A stretch of DNA of 64,000 bases from Lacihabitans sp. CS3-21 (GTDB lineage Bacteria; Bacteroidota; Bacteroidia; Cytophagales; Spirosomataceae), in assembly GCF_024343675.1 (NCBI RefSeq), contig NZ_RJUD01000113.1:1-64000 (forward strand), written 5' to 3'. This document shows positions 43,913-51,756 of this stretch, in pieces; the first letter of the stretch is position 1; every line of letters begins with the position of its first letter. The notes under the pieces are model-generated. The model was not told the origin of the DNA and ran no database searches. It worked only from the letters and a program-made list of their open reading frames with translations. A program made the position numbers and the translations under genes.

Positions 43913-46024
43913 TCACCTATAAAAGCCCATGGCTACACCACCATCCACATTAATAGCGTTTCCAGTCGATTTATTGAGTAAACCACCCACCAAAGCAAAA
44001 CAAGCATTAGCAATATCATCTGGTAAAATAATTTCATTCAACAGTGTCCTTTTTGCATAATATGCTGGCAGTTCCTCCACAGTAATTCCATAGGCTTTGG
44101 CACGGCCTTCCGCCCAACCACCTGCCCAAATGTTTGAATCGGAGATAACAGCATCTGGATTTACAGTATTTACTCTGATCTTATCGGCCCCCAATTCAGC
44201 AGCCATCAATCTGGTCATATGAGCTTGTGCCGCCTTGGCCGATCCATAGCCGGGATTGTTTGGCCCAGCCACTACTGCATTTTTGGAAACTATATTTACG
44301 ATATCTCCACCAATGCCTTGCTTACGCATGATTCCTACACCTGCTTGGGACACTATAAATTGACCTTTTACCAAAATATCATACAGTCTATCCCACTCTT
44401 CAAGACTATGTTCGGCTATTGATTTTGAAATACTAATTCCTGCGTTATTTACCACAATATCCACTCCTCCAAATCCCAACGCTGCATTTTCGAAAGCCTC
44501 AAAAGTAGAATCTTTGTCTGTCACATTTAACAAAGTCGACGCTACAGCATCCTTTCCAAATAATTTTATAAATTCCTCAGAAGCAGCACTTAGCCTTTCT
44601 TGGTTAATATCGTTCAAAATAACACAAGCTCCTTCTTCCGCAAATTTCTTTGCAATTGCTTTACCAATACCACCTGCACTACCAGTAATTAAGGCAATTC
44701 TACCTGAAAGAGCCTTTGGTTTTGGCATTCTTTGAAGTTTAGCTTCTTCCAACAACCAATATTCTATATCAAAAGCCTCCTGATGAGGTAATGCTGTATA
44801 CGCTGAAACCGCCTCAGCACCTTTCATTACATTGATAGCGTTTGTATAGTATTCCGAAGCCAAACGAGCCATGGTTTTGTCCTTGGCAAATGTAAACATA
44901 CCAACTCCTGGGTAAAGTATTACCACTGGATTAGGGTCACGCATGGCTGGCGAATTGGGATGTTTGCAGGCATCATAGTAGGCTTTGTAGCCAGTCCTAT
45001 ATTCTTCAAAAACTAGATCTAAATAGGCTTTATCTTCAATTTTAGCCGGATCTAAAACCAATGGGGCGATTTTAGTGCGTAAAAAGTGGTCGGGACAAGA
45101 AGTCCCTAATGGAGCCAATTTTGCCAAATCATTCGAATTTATAAATTCCAAAACTCGGCTATCATCAGTGAAATGGCCCACCATTTTACGCTCAGAAGAA
45201 CAATATCCTCTTAGCGTTGGAGCTAAGGATGCTGCTTTAGCTTTTCTTTCTACATCTGCTAAACTTTCTATTTTTTGTCCTCCAAAAACTGGTCTAGTTT
45301 TACCAAAATTATCCTCTAAATATTGAGCACATTTTTCTATAACTTCCAAAGTGTTGATATAGCTAGAATATGCAGTATCTCCCCAAGTGAATAATCCATG
45401 AGAGCCCAACATTATACCTTTGAGTGTGATACCCTTTGCAGCCGCTTCGTTTAAGCATGCTCTTAGTTTTAAACCCAAATCAAAACCTGGCCTTTGCCAA
45501 CCTACCCAACCAATTTCTCCATTAAATAATTCTTCGGTTATTTTTTTGCCATCTTTGGCTGCTGCAATAGCGATGGCAGCATCAGGATGTAAGTGATCAA
45601 TATGTTTGAACGGCAAAAATCCGTGTAATGGTGTATCGATTGAAGGAGCTTTCGATGCCAAATCAAAAATACAGTGATTGAAAAGTTCTACCATTTCGTC
45701 TTCATGCTGAATTCCACGGTAAACATTTTCTAAATTTAAAAGTCTATCCATATAAAGAGCCGCACATCCAGATTTTTTCAAAGTTCCGATGTCTCCTCCT
45801 GAACCTTTGATCCACATTACCTCTGTATCTTGTCCAGTAAGCGGGTCTTTGTCTGTTATTTTAACGGAAGTGTTTCCTCCGCCATAATTGGTCAATCGCA
45901 AATCAGCACCAAGAAGATTAGAACGATATATGAATAACGCAACTTCGTCGCCAGCCATTGCCGCAGCTTTGGCGTCGTCCCATAAATAACTTGCGTGTTT
46001 GAAACTGTCTTTATTAAATGACAT
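43913..46024 (-). CDS. rhaD: Fused rhamnulose-1-phosphate aldolase / L-lactaldehyde dehydrogenase
   Basis: A 703-residue two-domain enzyme. Residues about 1-420 form a class II aldolase (GGGNTSVKI, MWIKGSGGDIGTL, FKHIDHLHPDA with metal-binding His, MLGSHGLFTWGD). Residues about 430-703 form a short-chain dehydrogenase (ITGSAGGIGKAIAKKFAEEG, NNAGIS, and the active-site Tyr in PGYGSAKAAQAHMTRL). Such fusions (TIGR02632 type) cleave rhamnulose 1-phosphate and act on L-lactaldehyde, giving dihydroxyacetone phosphate and, after oxidation, L-lactate. Downstream lie rhaI and lutABC. The ATG at 46024 is chosen because it begins the conserved MSFNKDSFKHASYLWDD; the frame is open to 46057. No rhamnulokinase gene is in the window. 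Confidence 0.92.
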   Translation of the reverse strand: MSFNKDSFKHASYLWDDAKAAAMAGDEVALFIYRSNLLGADLRLTNYGGGNTSVKITDKDPLTGQDTEVMWIKGSGGDIGTLKKSGCAALYMDRLLNLENVYRGIQHEDEMVELFNHCIFDLASKAPSIDTPLHGFLPFKHIDHLHPDAAIAIAAAKDGKKITEELFNGEIGWVGWQRPGFDLGLKLRACLNEAAAKGITLKGIMLGSHGLFTWGDTAYSSYINTLEVIEKCAQYLEDNFGKTRPVFGGQKIESLADVERKAKAASLAPTLRGYCSSERKMVGHFTDDSRVLEFINSNDLAKLAPLGTSCPDHFLRTKIAPLVLDPAKIEDKAYLDLVFEEYRTGYKAYYDACKHPNSPAMRDPNPVVILYPGVGMFTFAKDKTMARLASEYYTNAINVMKGAEAVSAYTALPHQEAFDIEYWLLEEAKLQRMPKPKALSGRIALITGSAGGIGKAIAKKFAEEGACVILNDINQERLSAASEEFIKLFGKDAVASTLLNVTDKDSTFEAFENAALGFGGVDIVVNNAGISISKSIAEHSLEEWDRLYDILVKGQFIVSQAGVGIMRKQGIGGDIVNIVSKNAVVAGPNNPGYGSAKAAQAHMTRLMAAELGADKIRVNTVNPDAVISDSNIWAGGWAEGRAKAYGITVEELPAYYAKRTLLNEIILPDDIANACFALVGGLLNKSTGNAINVDGGVAMGFYR

Positions 46025-46109
46025 ATTTAAATGTATTTTTTTTATAAAATCTAACACAAAAGAATGGTAAAGGTTTGTTTTAACTGTCCTTTACTGTACT
46101 GATAAAACG

Positions 46110-46703
46110 CTATTCTGTCCAAGAATTTTGACCTTTTAGCGGCATACATTCAATATATTCGCCAGGAACAGGATCATACACTAAAACATTCCTGCCAATT
46201 TCTTCTGATGTATAAAATCCAAATAATGTCAAGCCCTTGATTATCTTGAAAAAAGTAGGCTTAGGAGCGTCTTTTTCCAAATCAATACCCCACATACTAA
46301 GGCCTGAGCGTGGTTTTTCTTTATCCAACTTTTCCAAAAACTCTTTCTTCTGTTCGGCTTTTAACGAAATAAAATCGGTGTTATACTTGGATTTTACCTC
46401 GTCTTCAAAAGTCTTTAGTCCTTCAACTAAACTTTCCTGAGAGGCTTCATCCATCGTTTCTTTGACCATTTTGTCTATAAATTGTGGAACCGCCATCTCT
46501 TTCGCTCCAGGGGTTTTGGTTTTCGGAAGAATCGTTTCGGCGATCTCGGCAATCAATGCCGCTTGATTGTTTGTAAAAAAAACAGGTTTCCAATCTAGCT
46601 GGGCTTGTGTCTGGCAAGATACTAACATCTCTGACATTGAGATTCCTGTAAGGGTTAATCCAAGAGCGGCTGCTGTATTTTTTATATATTGTCTTCTGTT
46701 CAT
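46110..46703 (-). CDS. Gluconate 2-dehydrogenase subunit 3 family protein
   Basis: Small subunit that accompanies GMC-type membrane dehydrogenases. The 197-residue product begins with a Tat-like signal (MNRRQYIKN, then ALGLTLTGISM) and has a Cys at the end of the hydrophobic stretch (LVSC), so it may be a lipoprotein. The body has the family pattern IAEIAETILPKTKTPGAKEM followed by FIDKMV and ends with PVPGEYIECMPL. It lies 178 bases downstream of the GMC gene on the same strand. In FAD-dependent glucose dehydrogenase the comparable subunit carries the Tat signal and exports the catalytic subunit with it; the same is inferred here. Confidence 0.85.
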   Translation of the reverse strand: MNRRQYIKNTAAALGLTLTGISMSEMLVSCQTQAQLDWKPVFFTNNQAALIAEIAETILPKTKTPGAKEMAVPQFIDKMVKETMDEASQESLVEGLKTFEDEVKSKYNTDFISLKAEQKKEFLEKLDKEKPRSGLSMWGIDLEKDAPKPTFFKIIKGLTLFGFYTSEEIGRNVLVYDPVPGEYIECMPLKGQNSWTE

Positions 46704-46721
46704 TTTTTTGTTTCTTTTGAT

Positions 46722-46880
46722 TATTGAGACCTAAGGACTTGCGTCCTATCTATGCTCGAGACGCCATATATTGCGTCTTTACCTATAGTCTGCGTGCGTT
46801 GTATCTTCCAACCATGAGAGGCATTGCATTGCCGCCTCTTCGGCTTGAGACGCAAAGCATTGCATCTTTACTTATACAGA
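46722..46880. repeat. Cluster of three GAGACGC-type hairpins
   Basis: Between the GMC gene and its small subunit. Three imperfect palindromes follow one another: GAGACGC/GCGTCTT (46758-46779), AGAGGC/GCCTCT (46817-46839) and GAGACGC with GCATCTT (46847-46868), the first and last followed by TTTAC. Words of this type recur as dispersed intergenic repeats in Bacteroidota. They may act as a processing or attenuation site between the two cotranscribed genes. Confidence 0.6.
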
Positions 46881-46881
46881 C

Positions 46882-48603
46882 TCATAGGTTGTGCTTGTTG
46901 AGTTCATCTACTGCATAGTTTGCCGCACGAGCTGTTAAGGCCATGTAGGTAATCGAAGGATTTACACAGTTTGAGCTTGTCATGCACGCTCCGTCAGTTA
47001 TAAAAACATTCTTCACATTATGCAATTGATTGTTTCCATTCAGTACCGACGTTTTTGGGTCTCTTCCCATTCTGGCAGTTCCCATCTCATGTACGCCTAC
47101 GCCCATTCCGCCTGAATTGTCAAACGACCGAATATTTTTGAAACCTGATGCCTCTAACATTTCTACCGCATCCAACTTTATTTGCTTCCGCATTTCTAAT
47201 TCATTTTTCTTAAACCCAGCATCAAAAACTATCTGAGGCATTCCCCATTTATCGGTTTTTGTAAAGTCTAAATGCATTTTATTTTCATGATAAGGTAAGA
47301 CCTCTCCAAAACCCATCAATGACATATTCCAACCACCTGGTTTATAAAGTGAGTCTTTAAAATCGGCACCGATACCGACTTCGTCCTCTCCCCTTCCCCA
47401 ATTGCTCCTACCGGAAGCCCCTTGATAATCGTAACCACGCAAGAAGTTTTTGTTCTGCGTTTGGGCATCTAGATTGACATATTTAGGGATAAAAATACCT
47501 ACTGGCTTTCTGCCTTTGTAATAATCTTCTTCCATGCCGTCGTAATCACCCATGGCACCTACATGATAGTGGTGGTCCATGATGTTATGCCCCAATTCGC
47601 CCGAATCATTGCCCATGCCATTTGGAAAACGTTCTGATTTCGAATTCATCAAAATTTGAGCAGTTGACATGGCCGAAGCGTTTAAGAAAATGATTTTGGC
47701 CTTAAATGTATGCTCCTCCATGGTTTCTGCGTCTATTACGACTACCCCAGTGGCTTTTTGAGTTTGATTATCAAAAAGTACTTCTTTTACCACAGAATGG
47801 GGACGGATTACAAAATTACCTGTATTGTTGGCAGCAGGTAAAGTGGATGAATTGGCACTAAAATAAGCTCCAAAAGGACAACCTCTTGAGCAGCGATTTC
47901 TGTTTTGGCATTTTCCACGTCCTAACTTGAGTTGCTCCTCGGTAGGTTCGGTCAAATGTGCCACTCGACCAGAAGTGACATACCTGCCTTTAAATTTGTT
48001 TTGAATTTGTGCCTTGAAATGGTCTTCCAGACAATTTAACGGAAATGGTGGTTGAAATTCTCCATCAGGAAAATGACTCAAGCCCAATTTTTCGCCACTT
48101 ATACCTACGAATTTTTCTACATAACTATACCAAGGAGCTATGTCTTTATATCTAATGGGCCAATCTATCGCTATGCCTTCACGGGCATTTGCCTCAAAAT
48201 CATGTTCACTCCAGCGGTAAGTATGTTTTCCCCAAAGCAAACTTCTTCCGCCCGTTTGATGCCCCCGAATCCAGTCGAATGGTTGTGTTTCTTGATAAGG
48301 ATTCTCTAAGTCATTGGTCCAGAAATGTTTGGTATCTTCACCTACAAAACCGCTTCTGATTTGAATATGGTGCTTCTTCCTATCTTCAGCTGAAAGTGCC
48401 CCTCTGTGCTCCTTGTCCCAAGGGTCTTGGTTCATGGTCGGATAATCTTCTAAATGATTAACCATTCGTCCTTTTTCTAATACTAGTGTCTTTAAGCCTT
48501 TTTCAGATAATTCTTTGGCCGCCCAGCTGCCGCTCATTCCTGAGCCTACCACTATGGCATCGTAGGTATTTGTTTTATTGAGTTTTGTATTCAGATTGGC
48601 CAT
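46882..48603 (-). CDS. GMC family oxidoreductase with predicted 3Fe-4S hinge
   Basis: A 573-residue FAD enzyme. FAD-binding VVGSGMSGSWAAKELSEKG is at about 18-36, and WDKEHRGAL and GGRSLLWGKHTYRWS follow. C232, C238 and C242 have the C-x5-C-x3-C spacing of the 3Fe-4S cluster in the catalytic subunit of Burkholderia FAD-dependent glucose dehydrogenase. The C-terminal HEMGTARMGRDPKTSVLN contains the expected catalytic His, and NCVNPSITYMALTARAA closes the FAD site. No signal peptide, so it is probably exported together with the Tat-type small subunit encoded next. It is a close paralogue of the gene at 54080. Substrate: probably a sugar or sugar alcohol; not determinable here. Confidence 0.88.
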   Translation of the reverse strand: MANLNTKLNKTNTYDAIVVGSGMSGSWAAKELSEKGLKTLVLEKGRMVNHLEDYPTMNQDPWDKEHRGALSAEDRKKHHIQIRSGFVGEDTKHFWTNDLENPYQETQPFDWIRGHQTGGRSLLWGKHTYRWSEHDFEANAREGIAIDWPIRYKDIAPWYSYVEKFVGISGEKLGLSHFPDGEFQPPFPLNCLEDHFKAQIQNKFKGRYVTSGRVAHLTEPTEEQLKLGRGKCQNRNRCSRGCPFGAYFSANSSTLPAANNTGNFVIRPHSVVKEVLFDNQTQKATGVVVIDAETMEEHTFKAKIIFLNASAMSTAQILMNSKSERFPNGMGNDSGELGHNIMDHHYHVGAMGDYDGMEEDYYKGRKPVGIFIPKYVNLDAQTQNKNFLRGYDYQGASGRSNWGRGEDEVGIGADFKDSLYKPGGWNMSLMGFGEVLPYHENKMHLDFTKTDKWGMPQIVFDAGFKKNELEMRKQIKLDAVEMLEASGFKNIRSFDNSGGMGVGVHEMGTARMGRDPKTSVLNGNNQLHNVKNVFITDGACMTSSNCVNPSITYMALTARAANYAVDELNKHNL

Positions 48604-48911
48604 GAAATATTTTTTGGTTGAACGACTGCGAAATTATGCTTTTGTTTATATAAAACCGACAAAAGCAGAAAAAAAATAAAGAATAAAACTGTGATTAAAG
48701 GCTTCAATATTGCATTCTGTTTATAATATTTTAGACAAAATATATTTTTAAATGTCAAATTGAAATTTAGAATAACAAACCAAAAAAATCAAACGTAATG
48801 TATTTTAAAGTTCACTAAATATAATTGCTCGATAGATTTTTCAATAAAAACTGAGTGGTCATAACTGACACATGAATAAGCTATCCAGAAAATATTAAAA
48901 AACATTTACCA
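48604..48911. other. Divergent intergenic region
   Basis: 308 AT-rich bases between the divergent GMC and lipoprotein genes. It must hold both promoters, but I find no clean TAnnTTTG box and no hairpin, repeat or RNA gene. Confidence 0.4.
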
Positions 48912-51503
48912 ATGAAATTCTCGAAAACACTCTTACTTTTTGCTTTGCTCGGAACCATTTCTTGTAATGAAAATTCATCAATAAATCCTACAGGAGCCAT
49001 TATTACCACACTGAATTGTTCAAATACCACATTTTCTGCTGCCGCCACGAGCGGTGCTTCTTACACTGGCACCGCAACGGTGCCTTACTCTGGCGGAAAC
49101 GGAATGACCTATGAAGCAGGCACACCTGTGGCTTCTTCTGGAGTTACAGGTCTTACTGCGGTTTTATCTGCCGGAACCCTTGCATCGGGGAGCGGCTCAG
49201 CTTCATTTATAATTACTGGCACACCATCATCATCTGGAAATGCGAGTTTTGAAATAATATTAGGTGGTCAAAGTTGTACTTTAACGCTACCAGTAGCTAT
49301 TTCAAAATCTAGTATTTTAACTTTGGCTTGCGTTGCCGCACCTGCTAATGGCACAAGTGGAACTGCTTACACCGGAACTGTAACTATGACATACACTGGT
49401 GGAAATGGCGGCACTTATGACGTCTCCACAGCCTCTTCAATAGGTGTTGAGGGTTTAACCGCCACTGTAGCATCAGGTACTTTGACAAATGGGAATGGAA
49501 ACTTGGTTTATACAATTTCAGGAACTCCCACTACGTCTGGCACAGCTATTTTTAATTTGAGCTTAGGAGGACAAACCTGCACAGTTTCGCTTTCAATAGC
49601 CGCAACAACTTCAGGAATTATAACGCCCGCCAAAGACACCGTCATGATAAACTACTCAGGAACAAGTGCCGCTATTAGTAACCCATACCAAAGCGATGGA
49701 GTGACGGTTACCTTAAGTGGAGCAGATGTAACCGTAAAATCGACCAATATTACCAAAGAAATAGTTTATCTTTTGATTGGAAATACCACTAAAGGCAGTA
49801 TTAAAATCTACAGCGAATACCGTTACAATATTACCATGAAAGGAGTCAATATTAGCAATAGTTCTGGGCCAGCTATCAATATTCAATCAAGTAAAAAAGG
49901 TACTATCAATATAGTTTCAGGAACCACGAACACGTTAGTGGATGGATCAACATATGTCACTAGTACGGAAGACCAAAAAGGAACATTTTTTAGTGAAGGC
50001 CAACTAAGTTTTGTAGGATCAGGTACTTTGAATGTAACTGGTAACAACAAACACGCTATTGCAGCGGACGATTATATAGCCATAAGTGAGGCAAACATTG
50101 TTGTGAAATCAGCAGTAAAAGATGGAATTCATGCAAATGACTACTTTTTGATGGACAATGGTAGTGTAGATATTAAATCTTCAGGTGATGGAATTGTGGC
50201 TGAGGAAGGTTATGTAACTTTGAATGGCGGAAACGTAACAATAAACTGCGTAGATGATGGCATTTCAGCACCTTATGAGGGCACAGATGCAACCATCACA
50301 CCATATGTATTAATAAAAGGTGGAAAAATTACTGTAAATACAAGTGGCGAAAAAGGAAACGCCATTAAGAGCCAAAGCTATACCAACATAACAACTGGCG
50401 ATGCGGTAACATTAAATGTTACTGGCAAGGGAGCCAAAGGAATTAAAACGGGTGGTGATTTCACACTTTCCGCTGGTACAGTAAAAATAACAACTACTGG
50501 TGCAGCCTATTATAACACCACCGATGCTGATATTGCAACTCCAGCAGGTATTAATTGTGATAAAAATTTATCAATAAAAGGAGGAACGATTACTGTGACT
50601 AGTACAGGGGTGGGTGCTAAAGGAATAACAGTTGATGGCACGGCAACTATAAGTGGTGGAACCACCAACATTGCAGCATCAGGATCTAAATTTACATACA
50701 GTAGTTCACTTACCAGCGAAGCCAAAGGCTTCAAAAGTGACGGGGCATTCGTAATGAACAATGGCGACTTAAACATCTCAGCCACAGATGATGGCCTTAA
50801 GTCAGGTACTTCTATAACAGTAAATAATGGAAATATCAATATCACAAAATCTTATGAAGGCATGGAGTCCATTTTTATTAACATAAACGGTGGAGTGACT
50901 AACCTTACGGCCACTAATGACGGCATAAATACCTCTTATGGTACAGTTTCGGGTGGGACCGAACAAAACGATAACAGTAGTTTAACAGTTAATGGAGGCG
51001 TATTGATAGTTACAGGCTCGGATGGAGTAGATGTAAACGGCAACTTCTTCATAAAAGGTGGAACTACTATAGTAAGTGGAAACGAAGGAATAGACATAAA
51101 CGGTAACTTCATTATTAGTGGAGGAGTAATAATAGCCTCCGGTCCCAACTCCAATATGACCAAATCGATGAGCACCTCTTCTACACAAGTAAGTATGTTT
51201 ATTAAATCAAGTGCTTCATTAGCTGCTGCTTCACTCATTCATATTGAAGATGCCGCTGGAAAAGACTTGGTAACCTATAAACCGAAAAGTGCAGCCGCAA
51301 TTTTTCATTTTTCAAGTCCAAGCTTGTCCAAAAATACGGCCTATAAAATATATTATGGCGGTACCTATACTGGTGGAAGTTTTACAGGAAATTCTTCTGG
51401 CTGGGGATTATACGCTGGGGGTACGTATTCAAGCTCAGGAGCAACTTTGAAGTCATCACCAACTACTTCGAGTTCAGCTGCTGTGAATGCATTAACTTTT
51501 TAA
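48912..51503 (+). CDS. Beta-helix lipoprotein, Cthe_2159-like carbohydrate-binding
   Basis: An 863-residue lipoprotein: LLFALLGTISC gives a lipobox with Cys19. Two tandem ~90-residue Cys-containing beta domains come first (about 35-240), with parallel motifs LGGQSCTL and LGGQTCTV. From about 245 to 760 there is a parallel beta-helix of the Cthe_2159 type, with turns such as DGIHANDYFLMDNGSVDIKS and DGIVAEEGYVTLNGGNVTIN; the prototype binds calcium and acidic polysaccharides. A C-terminal domain of about 100 residues follows (LIHIEDAAGKDLVTYKPKSA, then a Gly/Ser/Tyr-rich end). It is probably exposed on the cell surface. A strong terminator ends the unit. Confidence 0.82.
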   Translation: MKFSKTLLLFALLGTISCNENSSINPTGAIITTLNCSNTTFSAAATSGASYTGTATVPYSGGNGMTYEAGTPVASSGVTGLTAVLSAGTLASGSGSASFIITGTPSSSGNASFEIILGGQSCTLTLPVAISKSSILTLACVAAPANGTSGTAYTGTVTMTYTGGNGGTYDVSTASSIGVEGLTATVASGTLTNGNGNLVYTISGTPTTSGTAIFNLSLGGQTCTVSLSIAATTSGIITPAKDTVMINYSGTSAAISNPYQSDGVTVTLSGADVTVKSTNITKEIVYLLIGNTTKGSIKIYSEYRYNITMKGVNISNSSGPAINIQSSKKGTINIVSGTTNTLVDGSTYVTSTEDQKGTFFSEGQLSFVGSGTLNVTGNNKHAIAADDYIAISEANIVVKSAVKDGIHANDYFLMDNGSVDIKSSGDGIVAEEGYVTLNGGNVTINCVDDGISAPYEGTDATITPYVLIKGGKITVNTSGEKGNAIKSQSYTNITTGDAVTLNVTGKGAKGIKTGGDFTLSAGTVKITTTGAAYYNTTDADIATPAGINCDKNLSIKGGTITVTSTGVGAKGITVDGTATISGGTTNIAASGSKFTYSSSLTSEAKGFKSDGAFVMNNGDLNISATDDGLKSGTSITVNNGNINITKSYEGMESIFININGGVTNLTATNDGINTSYGTVSGGTEQNDNSSLTVNGGVLIVTGSDGVDVNGNFFIKGGTTIVSGNEGIDINGNFIISGGVIIASGPNSNMTKSMSTSSTQVSMFIKSSASLAAASLIHIEDAAGKDLVTYKPKSAAAIFHFSSPSLSKNTAYKIYYGGTYTGGSFTGNSSGWGLYAGGTYSSSGATLKSSPTTSSSAAVNALTF

Positions 51504-51556
51504 TTCTTAGCATTATTTACAAATAAGCATAAGTATTAATCATATTGATTTTAACA

Positions 51557-51590
51557 AAAAGACTCTTCAAGCTAGCCTAAAGAGTCTTTT
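51557..51590 (+). terminator. Strong terminator, copy 1
   Basis: Perfect 11-bp stem AAAAGACTCTT / AAGAGTCTTTT with a 12-base loop, 53 bases after the lipoprotein stop. A near-identical copy is at 54026-54059. Confidence 0.85.
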
Positions 51591-51669
51591 CTGCTTTAAT
51601 TTTTGGAGCAGTATTCGGTTACTTTTTAGAGAGCAATAAAAAGTATGTGCGGATAGACTGATTCAAGTA

Positions 51670-51715
51670 TTAGAAAATTTTTTCTAAGTATTTCCTTGAG
51701 AAACTTTATTCTCAA
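51670..51715. promoter_or_regulatory. Two palindromes upstream of the TonB receptor
   Basis: TTAGAAAA-TT-TTTTCTAA (51670-51687) is a perfect 8-bp inverted repeat, and TTGAGAA-6-TTCTCAA (51696-51715) a perfect 7-bp one. They lie 42-87 bases before the ATG at 51757, where an operator for a metal or nutrient regulator would be expected. The regulator is unknown. Confidence 0.35.
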
Positions 51716-51756
51716 AAGTACTTAATATCTTTCTTTGCAAATAGATTCATCAAACA

